Below are positions 15,111 to 24,726 of a DNA stretch of 64,000 bases, one piece after another. The DNA lies in assembly GCF_001428025.1 (NCBI RefSeq), contig NZ_LMSC01000007.1, positions 680,968-744,967 of the forward strand. Direction: 5' to 3'. The DNA comes from Phycicoccus sp. Soil748 (GTDB taxonomy: Bacteria; Actinomycetota; Actinomycetes; Actinomycetales; Dermatophilaceae). Numbering within the stretch: the first letter of the stretch is position 1; every line of letters starts with the position of its first letter. A program made the translations under genes and the position numbers. The notes under the pieces were generated by a model that was given only the letters and a program-made list of their open reading frames with translations, was not told the DNA's origin and ran no database searches.

Positions 15111-17486
15111 TCATCCCTTGTCGGCGCGGCGCTCCTGCCAGCGGTCCCACGGGCCCCGTACGGTGCGCACGAGCTGCTCACGCCGCTCACGCCACTCGAG
15201 CAGGCCCTCGCTGGGCCACCACGCAGCCCTGAGCCGGTCCTTGCGGCGACGCACGCCGGCGACCGCCCTGACCACGCGGTGGGTGTCCGGCCGGACGTCG
15301 GTCACCGTGGTGCCGGGGGGTGCGTAGCGCGACCGCTCCACGCCGTCGACGACCCGGATCAAGGCCTGGGACTCCTCGCCCTCGAGGTAGGCCTCGCGCT
15401 GGAAGAAGCGGCCGGCCTGGCGGGGCGTGCTGCCGCGGGGTGGGATGACACCGAGGTCGCCGAGCCGTTCGACCATCGACTGCCACTCCACCTCCACGCG
15501 GGTCGCCTCGTCCGGGGCGTCGCGCAGCCGGCGGCGCAACCGGGTCCTGGCCGCCAGCGGCACGGCCAGCGAACCCAGCACGCCGGCGACGAGGCCGATG
15601 AGCACCCAGAGCAGCGCGGTACGGGCCTGGGGGCCGAGGAACGACGAGTCGCCCGCCGAGGTGCCGGACGTGGTCGTCGGGTCGTTGGCGCCCGGGTCGT
15701 TGGCGCCGTCGGGCCGGGTGTTGGTCGGGCGCGCGGTCGCGGAGGGAGCGCTCGTGGACGGGTCGGAGGAGTCGGGCGTCGTCGGGGCGAGGGAGTAGGG
15801 CGGCGCCACCGTGTTCTGCGCCCCGGACGGCGTGGGCTCGAAGCGCAGCCACCCGACCCCGTCGAAGTAGAGCTCGGGCCACGCGTGCGCGTCGGAGGCG
15901 TGCACGGTGTAGGTGCCGCGGTCGGCGCTGCCGGGCAGGAAGCCGATGGCCATGCGGGCGGGGATGCCGCTCTCGCGCGCCATCATCACCATGGCCGTCG
16001 CGAACTGGACGCAGTAGCCGACCTTGGACCGCAGGAACAGCGAGATGGCGTCGGGCCGCTCGGACTGCCCGAAGTCGTTGGTCACCGTCTCGGGGAGCTG
16101 CAGCGAGTAGGAGAAGCCGCCGGTCTGCCGCAGGTAGTTCTGGATGGCCCTGGCGGCCTCGATGCGGCTGGCGCCCTCAGGGACGACCTCGGCGACGAGC
16201 TGGCGCACCAACGGCTCGGAGGCGGGGTCGACCTGCAGCTCAGGGGGGAGCAGGGCGCCCGTGGCCTGCTCGACCGGCTGGTCCAGCGCGCCGGACGGCG
16301 GGTTGAGCGCGAGGTAGTTGAAGCTGTAGGACCGCGCCGACCGGTTGACCGAGGCCACCGACGTCTGGCGGTCCAGGCCCCAGGCCACGCCGTCGAGGTC
16401 GCCGGAGACGAGCGGGGTGGGGGCGGCGATCTGTGGCGCCTCGATCCGCGACTCGTCCACGGACAGCCGGTAGGTCTCGCGGGGGATGCTGTCGTCGAGC
16501 TCGCGCGGCAGGTCGACCTGGGGCCGCTTGCTGTACCTCACGTCGGGGTTGTCCGGCCGCCACTGGTCGTTGGCGTAGCTCTCCAGCACCCCGACCCGCA
16601 GCGGCGTGAGCACCGGCGCGTTCGTCGTGTAGGTGAGCACCGGTGCCTTGGACGGGTTGTTGAGGCTGCGGGTGAGGTCGAGGGTCGACTTGAGGCCGAT
16701 CTGCCCGTCGCTGAACCCGGTGGCGTCGGCCGAGCGGCCGAGCCCGTCGATGAGGTAGCGGGTCGGCAGGTGGGGGATGACGATGGGCAGCGCCACCGCC
16801 GTGACCAGGCCGGCGACCGCGAGCGTGCGGCCCACCGCGGCATACCCGTAGGCGCCGTCACGGTCCTCGGACGAGCGGCGGCCGCTGGTGCTCAGGGGGA
16901 CCGTGGTGCTCCAGCGGCGCAGCGAGGAGATGCCCTGGCGTCCGAGCATGAGCAGCCACACGCCGCCGGCCGCCACGAAGTACATGGGGTTGAGGGCGTC
17001 ACCGGAGTTGGAGGCGGAGATGAGGAACGCGGTGAGCAGCGGCAGTCCCGCCATGGCCGGGGAGCGGCGCATCACGGCGAGGTGGTCGACGATGATCGCG
17101 GCGATGGCGATGGCCAGCCCGATGCCGAGGATGATCCCGCGGTTGGTGGGCGCCGGTGCCGCGTAGTTCTGGACGGTCAGCCGTGCGTCGACCAGCAGCC
17201 GGTTGAACGTCAGCACCATGTCGAGGGTGGGCAGGCCGTGCCACAGGTGGCCGCGGCCGTAGAGCCAGCCGGAGACGAGGACCACCCCGGCGAGCTGGCC
17301 GAGCATGACGAGCACCCACGAGGTGGTGGCCATGCGCACGAGGATGCCGACCACGACGACGACGGCGATGACGGCCAGCGTCGGCCGGATCCAGGTGTTC
17401 GGGGTGAACAGGGTCGACAGCGGCCAGGCGACCACGGCCGACGCGGCGCCGGCGAGCAGCGACTCGGGGACGCGACCGCGGCTCAT
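15111..17486 (-). CDS. Membrane transglutaminase-like protein (DUF3488/TgpA family)
   Basis: The start at ATG 17486 overlaps the DUF58 stop (ATGA) and gives 791 residues; a longer in-frame start at 17528 would intrude further into that gene. About seven N-terminal membrane helices (residues 8-270) precede a large extracytoplasmic transglutaminase-like domain with Cys492 (KVGYCVQFATAM) and His534 (HAWPELY) of the papain-type triad and the FEPTP strand. A Pro/Thr/Ser/Asp stretch, one more helix (ALLWVLIGLVAGVLG) and a charged cytoplasmic tail follow. TgpA-type proteins occur next to MoxR and DUF58 genes in many bacteria; their substrate in actinobacteria is not established. It is the last gene of the three-gene operon. 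Confidence 0.85.
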   Translation of the reverse strand: MSRGRVPESLLAGAASAVVAWPLSTLFTPNTWIRPTLAVIAVVVVVGILVRMATTSWVLVMLGQLAGVVLVSGWLYGRGHLWHGLPTLDMVLTFNRLLVDARLTVQNYAAPAPTNRGIILGIGLAIAIAAIIVDHLAVMRRSPAMAGLPLLTAFLISASNSGDALNPMYFVAAGGVWLLMLGRQGISSLRRWSTTVPLSTSGRRSSEDRDGAYGYAAVGRTLAVAGLVTAVALPIVIPHLPTRYLIDGLGRSADATGFSDGQIGLKSTLDLTRSLNNPSKAPVLTYTTNAPVLTPLRVGVLESYANDQWRPDNPDVRYSKRPQVDLPRELDDSIPRETYRLSVDESRIEAPQIAAPTPLVSGDLDGVAWGLDRQTSVASVNRSARSYSFNYLALNPPSGALDQPVEQATGALLPPELQVDPASEPLVRQLVAEVVPEGASRIEAARAIQNYLRQTGGFSYSLQLPETVTNDFGQSERPDAISLFLRSKVGYCVQFATAMVMMARESGIPARMAIGFLPGSADRGTYTVHASDAHAWPELYFDGVGWLRFEPTPSGAQNTVAPPYSLAPTTPDSSDPSTSAPSATARPTNTRPDGANDPGANDPTTTSGTSAGDSSFLGPQARTALLWVLIGLVAGVLGSLAVPLAARTRLRRRLRDAPDEATRVEVEWQSMVERLGDLGVIPPRGSTPRQAGRFFQREAYLEGEESQALIRVVDGVERSRYAPPGTTVTDVRPDTHRVVRAVAGVRRRKDRLRAAWWPSEGLLEWRERREQLVRTVRGPWDRWQERRADKG

Positions 17487-18745
17487 GCCACACCCACCCG
17501 GGCGGTGCCACCGGACAGGACGCCCCACACGGAGGCGAGCTCGTCACCCGACCCGACGACGGCCACGCTCCACCCGGCTCCGCGCAGGACCGGTACGCAG
17601 GCCATCTCCGACGGCGCGCCGGTGCGCCGTCGGCGGGCGGCGCCGAACCCGTCCGGGTCGAGCACGACCGCGAGCGCGGTGCCCCCGGGCTGGCGCAGTG
17701 ACGCGACCCGGCGGGCCAGCTCCTCGTCGAGCTCGGTGACGACGGCCAGGACCAGGCCGCCCGAGGCCGTGACGGGGTGGGCGGCCTGCAGGACGTCGGC
17801 GAACTGGTCGTCGGAGCCGGGCTCGGCCATGGCGAGCACGTCGAGCAGCGGGTCGACCTCGATCGAGGCGGAGGCGCGGCTGTCCTCCGCGGTCTCGTCG
17901 GTGACCAGGTGCACGGCATACCCCTGGTCGAGCAGGTGCACCCCCACCGAGGCGCACGCGGTCACGGCCCACTCGAACGAGCCGGAGCTCCCCGAGCCGT
18001 GGTGGCCGCGCGCCCGGGAGTCCAGGACGATCGCTGCACGGCGGCGGGCGGGGCGGTCCTCCTGGCGGACCATGAGCTCACCGGTCTTCGCCGTGGCGGG
18101 CCAGTGGATCCGGCGCAGGTCGTCGCCGTCGCGGTAGGACCGGATGGAGACGTCGTCCTCGCCGTGCAGGGCGACCATGTGCGGGATGACCCCCTCGGCG
18201 CCGACGCCGCTGCCCGGCGGCTGCCCGCCGCCCAGCGGCAGGATGCGGGGGAGCACGAGGATGTCGCTGGACCCTGAGATGGCCGCGACCCGGGTGCTCA
18301 GCCCGAACGGGTCACGCAGGCGCACCCCGAGGGGGCCGAGGCGGTGGCGGCCACGCACGTGGGAGCGCACCGTGTAGTGGACCTCCTGCCGCTCGCCGCG
18401 CCGCAGCCGGGGCACGACGAACCGGGGACGGTCACCGAGTGCGTAGTCGAGCTGCTCCTCGGCCATGAGCAGCGGGCTCGCCGCGCCGCCGGCGTTCTCG
18501 ATGGCCAGCGTGACCACCGACTGCTCGTCGACCTGGATGCGGCCGGGCACGGCAGTGCGCTCGAGGGCGAACCGCAGGTCGTGCCGTCGCATGAGCAGGC
18601 CGCTGAGCAGGGGGAGGGCCACCAGGAGGACGCCGATGCGGGTGAGGTCGGTGAACCCCAGCCCGACACCGCACAGCACCAGGGTGGTCCCGGCGGCGAC
18701 GAACGCCCGGCCGCGGGTGGTGAGGAGGTCGCGGAGCCTGCGCAC
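17483..18745 (-). CDS. DUF58 domain protein
   Basis: This 420-residue protein has a GTG start 6 bp after the moxR stop. Two membrane helices lie near the N-terminus (about residues 12-50), followed by a beta-rich region. The DUF58 signature IRSYRDGDDLRRIHWPATAKTGELMVRQ comes next (quoted in part: IRSYRDGDDLRRIHW). After it comes a von Willebrand A-like fold with AAIVLDSRA. DUF58 proteins are paired with MoxR ATPases and are thought to be activated or assembled by them. The stop overlaps the transglutaminase start, indicating translational coupling. Confidence 0.85.
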   Translation of the reverse strand: MRRLRDLLTTRGRAFVAAGTTLVLCGVGLGFTDLTRIGVLLVALPLLSGLLMRRHDLRFALERTAVPGRIQVDEQSVVTLAIENAGGAASPLLMAEEQLDYALGDRPRFVVPRLRRGERQEVHYTVRSHVRGRHRLGPLGVRLRDPFGLSTRVAAISGSSDILVLPRILPLGGGQPPGSGVGAEGVIPHMVALHGEDDVSIRSYRDGDDLRRIHWPATAKTGELMVRQEDRPARRRAAIVLDSRARGHHGSGSSGSFEWAVTACASVGVHLLDQGYAVHLVTDETAEDSRASASIEVDPLLDVLAMAEPGSDDQFADVLQAAHPVTASGGLVLAVVTELDEELARRVASLRQPGGTALAVVLDPDGFGAARRRRTGAPSEMACVPVLRGAGWSVAVVGSGDELASVWGVLSGGTARVGVA

Positions 18746-18751
18746 GGCGCC

Positions 18752-19852
<1,101 letters not shown>

Positions 19853-20062
19853 CGTCGGGGGTGCCTCGCTGCGCCCCCGCGGATGTTCCTGATCTTTCCC
19901 CACAACGCCCCACCGGGACAGCAGGTATGCCGTCTCGTGACCTGGGATCGCTGCTCCGGGCAACGGCCGAGCCCCTCCAGAGGTGCCCGCGAGCGTGGTG
20001 GGAGCGCCCGCGCGGTGGGCGCGACCGGGTCGTCGGCCGTCGAGGCGCCGACCGAGCTCAGC

Positions 20063-20085
20063 GATCCACCACTTTGCACCACCAC
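20063..20085 (-). promoter_or_regulatory. MraZ-box-like element facing the moxR operon
   Basis: On the minus strand the sequence GTGGTGGTGCAAAGTGGTGG followed by ATC matches the element before mraZ at 18 of 20 positions (GTGGTGGAGTAAAGTGGTGG). It contains the AAAGTGG core reported for MraZ boxes in mollicutes. It lies about 210 bp upstream of the moxR start. Confidence 0.5.
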
Positions 20086-20130
20086 TGTGACCTGCAAAAA
20101 CAGCCAAACAGATGACCTCAAACGCCGGAA

Positions 20131-20174
20131 TGGGGTGCCTGTGGGGGTCGTGGTGGAGTAAAGTGGTGGAATCC
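20131..20174 (+). promoter_or_regulatory. mraZ operator: direct TGGNG repeats / MraZ boxes
   Basis: TGGNG repeats start at 20131, 20142, 20154 and 20164, with spacings of 10-12 bp, close to one helical turn. The last two form GTGGTGGAGTAAAGTGGTGG. TAAAGT within it (20159-20164) could be a -10 box, so bound MraZ would block the promoter. MraZ is known to autoregulate the dcw operon by binding TGGGN-type repeats upstream of its own gene. Confidence 0.7.
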
Positions 20175-20220
20175 AGAGGGCCGTGGGGCCCGAGCACCGG
20201 CGGCAGGGGAGGTGGGCACC

Positions 20221-20652
20221 GTGTTCCTCGGGACGCACAGCCCCCGACTCGACGACAAGGGCCGCCTGTTCCTCCCCGCCAAGTTCCGCGAGCGCATGGC
20301 CGGCGGCCTGGTGGTCACCCGTGGCCAGGAGCGCTGCCTCTACGTCTTCCCGATGCAGGAGTTCGTCCGCGTGACCGAGCAGATGCAGTCGGCGCCCACG
20401 ACGAGCAAGGCCGTCCGCGACTTCACCCGTGTCTTCCTCTCCGGCGCCTCCGACGAGGTCCCCGACAAGCAGGGCCGCGTGACCATCCCGGCCAACCTGC
20501 GCGCCTACGCCGGGCTGACCCGCGACTGCACCGTCATCGGCGCCGGCTCGCGCGTCGAGGTCTGGGACACCGACGCCTGGAACGCCTACCTCGAGAGCAC
20601 CGAGCAGGGCTTCGCCGACCAGTCCGAGGAGGTCATCCCCGGACTGCTCTGA
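20221..20652 (+). CDS. mraZ: Transcriptional regulator MraZ
   Basis: The 143-residue protein has two AbrB/SpoVT-like repeats. Each has a family DxxGR core: [14 protein letters not shown] near the N-terminus and [19 protein letters not shown] near residue 80. GTG 20221 is chosen because AGGGGAGG lies 9 bp upstream and the protein then begins VFLGTH, as in the family; GTG 20212 would leave no space for a ribosome-binding site. MraZ is a ring-forming DNA-binding protein that represses the dcw operon. It is the first gene of the cluster and is followed by an unusually long 232-bp gap before rsmH. Confidence 0.95.
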   Translation: MFLGTHSPRLDDKGRLFLPAKFRERMAGGLVVTRGQERCLYVFPMQEFVRVTEQMQSAPTTSKAVRDFTRVFLSGASDEVPDKQGRVTIPANLRAYAGLTRDCTVIGAGSRVEVWDTDAWNAYLESTEQGFADQSEEVIPGLL

Positions 20653-20663
20653 ACCACCGGACC

Positions 20664-20728
20664 GGAGACGCCCCTGTGGCCAGGTCTCCAGCCGCTTCGC
20701 TTCCCGGGACGACTTCCCCCGTCCCGGG
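20664..20728 (+). terminator. Possible attenuator hairpins between mraZ and rsmH
   Basis: Two inverted repeats follow mraZ: GGAGAC/GTCTCC (20664-20669/20684-20689) and the perfect 8-bp CCCGGGAC/GTCCCGGG with a 10-nt loop (20703-20710/20721-20728). About 90 nt of C-rich, G-poor sequence with repeated GCACCAC follow up to the rsmH ribosome-binding site. Partial termination or Rho loading that tunes dcw expression is possible. Confidence 0.35.
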
Positions 20729-20884
20729 CCGCACACCAGGAGCGGATGGGGACCTGACCGCAGGGTCACCCGGACCGCACGACCCCGTAGCACCCCGCAG
20801 CGCAGCACCACCGCACAGCAGCACTCGAAGCACCCGCACCACTACTTCGCACCACCCAGCACCGAGCACCACAGGAGTACGTCG

Positions 20885-21874
20885 ATGAACTCACGAGGAA
20901 TGGCCGCCGACCGGCACGTTCCCGTGCTCCGCGACCGCATCGTCGAGCTGCTGGCGCCCGCCCTCACCGAGCCCGGCGCGGTCTACCTCGACGGCACGCT
21001 CGGCATGGGCGGCCACGCCGAGGCCGTCCTCGAGGCCTGCCCGCAGGCGCGCGTCGTCGGCATCGACCGCGACCAGGAGGCCCTCGCGCTCGCGGCCGAG
21101 CGGCTCGCCCCGTACGCGGCCCGCACCACCTTCGTCCACGCCGTCTACGACGAGGTGCCCCGGGCGCTCGCCGAGGCCGGTGTCGACCACGTCGACGCCA
21201 GCCTCTACGACCTCGGCGTCTCCTCCCTGCAGCTCGACGAGGCCGACCGCGGCTTCTCCTACAGCCAGGACGCACCGCTGGACATGCGCATGGACCAGAC
21301 CACCGGGGTCACGGCCGCCGACGTGCTCAACACCTACGGTGCGGCCGAGCTCGAGACGATCCTGCGCGAGTACGGCGAGGAGCGGTTCGCCCGCAAGATC
21401 GCCGCTGCCGTCGTGCGCGAGCGGGAGAGCGAGCCGTTCACCACCTCGGCCCGGCTCGTGGAGCTGCTCAAGAAGGTCGTCCCGGCCGCCTCGCAGAAGA
21501 GCGGCGGCCACCCCGGCAAGCGGACGTTCCAGGCGCTGCGCATCGAGGTCAACTCCGAGCTGTCCGTCTGGGCGCAGGCGCTGCCGCGCGTCATCGACGC
21601 GCTCGGCGTCGGTGGCCGCGTCGCCGTCCTGTCCTACCACTCGCTCGAGGACCGCATCACCAAGCGCGTCTTCGCCCAGGGCGCCAAGGGCAGCAGCCCC
21701 GAGGGCCTGCCCGTGGAGCTGCCCGAGCACGCGCCGTACCTGCGCCTGCTCACCCGCGGGGCCGAGGAGGCCTCCGCGCAGGAGCAGTCCGCCAACCCCC
21801 GATCTGCCTCGGTGCGCCTGCGCGCCGCCGAGCGCACCCGACTTTCCACAGCAACGAAGGGACAGCACCGATGA
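20885..21874 (+). CDS. rsmH: 16S rRNA (cytosine-1402-N4)-methyltransferase RsmH
   Basis: The 329-residue methyltransferase has the SAM-binding motif [15 protein letters not shown] (about 33-47) and [15 protein letters not shown]. The conserved [12 protein letters not shown] and [12 protein letters not shown] motifs follow. ATG 20885 follows an AGGAG site by 8 bp. The stop overlaps the ftsL start as ATGA. RsmH (MraW) methylates C1402 in the ribosomal decoding centre. The C-terminal tail ends in a short basic segment. Confidence 0.95.
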   Translation: MNSRGMAADRHVPVLRDRIVELLAPALTEPGAVYLDGTLGMGGHAEAVLEACPQARVVGIDRDQEALALAAERLAPYAARTTFVHAVYDEVPRALAEAGVDHVDASLYDLGVSSLQLDEADRGFSYSQDAPLDMRMDQTTGVTAADVLNTYGAAELETILREYGEERFARKIAAAVVRERESEPFTTSARLVELLKKVVPAASQKSGGHPGKRTFQALRIEVNSELSVWAQALPRVIDALGVGGRVAVLSYHSLEDRITKRVFAQGAKGSSPEGLPVELPEHAPYLRLLTRGAEEASAQEQSANPRSASVRLRAAERTRLSTATKGQHR

Positions 21875-22557
21875 GCCAGCAGACTGCGACGGCGAGGGTC
21901 GCATCTCGGGCCCCCCTCCGGCGGCAGGCACCGCCCCAGCCCCTGCGCGTCGTGCCGGCCGCTCTCGGCCAGCCGGGCAACGGCCTGTTCGCCGCCCTGT
22001 GCATGACCATGCTCGTGGCGGGGCTCGTCGGCCTGCTCATGCTGAACACCGCGATGGCGGAGGGCTCGTTCACGCTCCACCGGCTCCAGGCCACCTCGGG
22101 CGAGCTCACCGACACCCAGCAGGCCCTGACCCAGGCCATCGACGCCCAGCGCAGCCCGGCCAACCTCGCTGCCCGCGCCGCCAAGATGGGGATGGTGCCG
22201 GCCGACTCGGCGGCGTTCCTGCGGCTGTCCGACGGCAAGGTCCTCGGCGTGGCGAGCCCGGCGAAGAAGCAGCCCGGCTTTACCGTGGTGACCGCTCCGC
22301 AGGCCTCGTCCTCGAAGGCTGCGAAGGCCAAGGACACCGCGCCGAAGGCGTCGGTCACCACCAAGGGGGACGTGACGACCACCACCGAGAAGGTCACCAA
22401 GCCCGACGGCTCGGTCGTCACCACGGTGACCAGCGTCGACGCCCGCACCAAGGCCACCACCAGCACGACCACGACCACCCCGGCAACGACGTCGGGGGCC
22501 GGGGCGGCCCAGCCGTCGGCCGGGACGCCGGCGGACGCCGCCACGCCCAAGCCCTGA
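21871..22557 (+). CDS. ftsL: FtsL-like divisome membrane protein
   Basis: This 228-residue bitopic protein has a basic cytoplasmic N-terminus and one helix at about residues 38-60 ([21 protein letters not shown]). An extracytoplasmic coiled coil ([25 protein letters not shown]; quoted in part: [16 protein letters not shown]) and the MGMVPAD segment typical of actinobacterial FtsL follow. A long Lys/Thr/Ala-rich low-complexity tail extends from about residue 130. It would pair with the DivIC-type partner and FtsQ to activate FtsW/FtsI. Position between rsmH and ftsI supports the call. Confidence 0.85.
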   Translation: MSQQTATARVASRAPLRRQAPPQPLRVVPAALGQPGNGLFAALCMTMLVAGLVGLLMLNTAMAEGSFTLHRLQATSGELTDTQQALTQAIDAQRSPANLAARAAKMGMVPADSAAFLRLSDGKVLGVASPAKKQPGFTVVTAPQASSSKAAKAKDTAPKASVTTKGDVTTTTEKVTKPDGSVVTTVTSVDARTKATTSTTTTTPATTSGAGAAQPSAGTPADAATPKP

Positions 22558-22603
22558 CGCACGACAGCACGCAGCACCACCCGACCCAGACACGAGGTAC
22601 CCA

Positions 22604-24709
22604 GTGACGCAGACCCGAGGCACCGGCCCGGGAGCCCCACGCCCTCGTGCCGGCACGGGGGCGCCCACGGGTACGGCGCCGCGTCGCCGCCCGGCGCCGG
22701 GTGCAGCCAGGGGCGCGACGCAGCGTGCGGCCCAGGGCAAGGAGCGGGCCGCGGCGGCCAGGGCCGGTCGCCCCTCGGGTCGACCCGCCCCCGCAGGCGC
22801 CCGTCCCACGGGTGCCGGGGCACCGCGACGCACCGGACCCAGGCCACCGGCGGCACCGCCGCGTCGCCCGGTCGGGCGCAAGGTCAGCCTCGACGGCTCC
22901 AACCCGCGTCGCCGCATGCGGACGATGACCGTGGCCGTGCTCTTCGTGTTCAGCATCTTCGGCGCGCAGCTGCTGCGGCTGCAGGGCTTCGACGCCTCGG
23001 CGGTCTCCAAGGACGCCCAGACCAACCGCACCACCACGGTGCCGCTGCTGGCCATGCGCGGCTCCATCCTCGACCGCAACGGCACGATCCTCGCCTCCAG
23101 CATCGAGCGGCGCACGGTGACCGTCGACCAGACGGCCGTGCCGGAGTACGTCAAGAGCGTCGACGGGGTCCGCACCAAGGTGGGCGTCGCCGGGGCCGCC
23201 GAGGACCTCTCGCCGCTGCTGAACATCCCCGTCGACCAGCTCACGCAGGACCTCACCGGGACGGCCAAGTACCGCGTCCTCGCGCGGAACATCACCCCGC
23301 TCAACTGGCGCAAGATCTCCGAGCTCGGCGTCAACGGCGTCTACTCCGAGGCCACGTCCGACCGCAACTACCCGACCTCCACGGCCGCCGCCTCGCTCGT
23401 CGGGTTCCTGCGCTCGGACGGCACGGCCGGCGGTGGCCTCGAGGTCCTCGAGGACGGCGTCCTCAAGGGCAGGGCCGGAAAGACGATCTTCGAGCACTCC
23501 CAGGACGGCCGGGCCATCCCCAACGCGCGTCAGGAGACGATCCCGCCGGTCGAGGGCAAGGACGTCAAGCTGACCCTCGACTCCGACCTGCAGTGGTTCG
23601 CCCAGAACGCCGTGGCGCAGAAGGTCAACGAGACCAAGGCGTTGTCGGGCACGGTGGTCGTCACGAACGTCAAGACCGGTGAGCTGCTCGCCGTCGCGTC
23701 GTACCCGACGTTCGACCCCAACCAGCCGGGGCAGGCCAGCGAGAACTGGACCAACAAGGCGTTCAACGACGTCTACGAGCCGGGCTCGACGGGCAAGGTC
23801 ATCACGGCGTCGGCGGCCATCGAGGAGGGCGCCGTCACGCCGTCCACCGTGGTCGAGGTGCCCAACCGCATCCACCGCTCGGGCACCGAGTTCAAGGACA
23901 GCCACGACCACGCCACCGAGTACCTCACCTTCGCGGGCGTCCTCGCGCAGTCCAGCAACATCGGCACGATCCTGGCCGGCGAGAAGGTCAAGGCGTCGAC
24001 GATGTACAGCTACTTCAAGAAGTTCGGCCTCGGCGCCACGTCGGGGATGGGCTTCCCGGGTGAGGGCCCGGGCCTGCTGACCAACGTCAAGGACTGGAAC
24101 GGCTCGCAGCGCTACACCGTGCTCTTCGGGCAGGGCCTGTCGGTCAACGCCCTGCAGGCGGCCGGGGTCTTCCAGACGATCGCCAACGACGGCGTGCGGA
24201 TCCCGCCGCGCATCGTGGCCGCCACCAGCGACGGCCACGGCGGGTTCACCCCGGCGCCCAAGGCCCAGGGCATCCGGGTGGTCTCGGCCACGACCGCCAA
24301 GAAGGTCCGCGACATGCTCGAGGGAGTCGTCGGCAAGGAGGGCACCGCGCCCGAGGCCAAGATCCCGGGCTACCGCGTGGCCGGCAAGACCGGCACCGCC
24401 GACCGCTACGACGCCAAGGTGGGCGGCTACTCCGGCAAGACCGCGAGCTTCATCGGGTTCGCCCCCGCCGACGACCCCGAGATCGTCGTCGCGGTGACGC
24501 TCCAGCGCCCCATCAAGGGCTACTTCGGTGGCGCCGTCGCCGGGCCTGTCTTCAAGGACGTCATGACCTACGCCCTGCAGGAGCTGCAGGTCCCGCCGAC
24601 CGGCACGAAGTCCCCGGTGGTCCAGGTGAAGGCAGCTGAGACCCCGGCCAAGGACGACCCGTCGGTGCTGCGCGACCACCAGTCGGGCACGTCCGGCCTG
24701 CGGCGCTGA
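22604..24709 (+). CDS. ftsI: Septal transpeptidase FtsI (PBP3, class B penicillin-binding protein)
   Basis: The protein has 701 residues with a GTG start. Its roughly 100-residue cytoplasmic N-terminus is rich in Arg, Pro and Ala. One membrane helix (about 107-122) precedes the dimerisation/pedestal domain (about 145-340) and the transpeptidase with Ser395-Thr-Gly-Lys398, SSN at 450-452 and KTG at 595-597. It cross-links septal peptidoglycan together with FtsW. A 46-bp gap follows ftsL, and the stop lies 17 bp before murE. Confidence 0.95.
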   Translation: MTQTRGTGPGAPRPRAGTGAPTGTAPRRRPAPGAARGATQRAAQGKERAAAARAGRPSGRPAPAGARPTGAGAPRRTGPRPPAAPPRRPVGRKVSLDGSNPRRRMRTMTVAVLFVFSIFGAQLLRLQGFDASAVSKDAQTNRTTTVPLLAMRGSILDRNGTILASSIERRTVTVDQTAVPEYVKSVDGVRTKVGVAGAAEDLSPLLNIPVDQLTQDLTGTAKYRVLARNITPLNWRKISELGVNGVYSEATSDRNYPTSTAAASLVGFLRSDGTAGGGLEVLEDGVLKGRAGKTIFEHSQDGRAIPNARQETIPPVEGKDVKLTLDSDLQWFAQNAVAQKVNETKALSGTVVVTNVKTGELLAVASYPTFDPNQPGQASENWTNKAFNDVYEPGSTGKVITASAAIEEGAVTPSTVVEVPNRIHRSGTEFKDSHDHATEYLTFAGVLAQSSNIGTILAGEKVKASTMYSYFKKFGLGATSGMGFPGEGPGLLTNVKDWNGSQRYTVLFGQGLSVNALQAAGVFQTIANDGVRIPPRIVAATSDGHGGFTPAPKAQGIRVVSATTAKKVRDMLEGVVGKEGTAPEAKIPGYRVAGKTGTADRYDAKVGGYSGKTASFIGFAPADDPEIVVAVTLQRPIKGYFGGAVAGPVFKDVMTYALQELQVPPTGTKSPVVQVKAAETPAKDDPSVLRDHQSGTSGLRR

Positions 24710-24712
24710 CGG

Positions 24713-24718
24713 TAGGCT
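24713..24718 (+). promoter_or_regulatory. -10-like box TAGGCT before murE (leaderless candidate)
   Basis: TAGGCT ends 8 bp before GTG 24727. With the usual 6-8 bp to the transcription start, a transcript would begin at or next to the start codon. No convincing -35 is seen and murE lacks a clear ribosome-binding site, which fits leaderless initiation. Confidence 0.4.
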
Positions 24719-24726
24719 CGCTGTCC

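Larger units (their letters stand above)
19853..20220. other. Divergent control region between moxR and mraZ
   Basis: No gene is supported in these 368 bp. The local GC content drops around 20090-20130, where there are runs such as CTGCAAAAACAGCC. Two oppositely oriented copies of a GTGGTGG-N3-AAAGTGGTGGA element flank this dip, one facing each operon. Confidence 0.7.
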
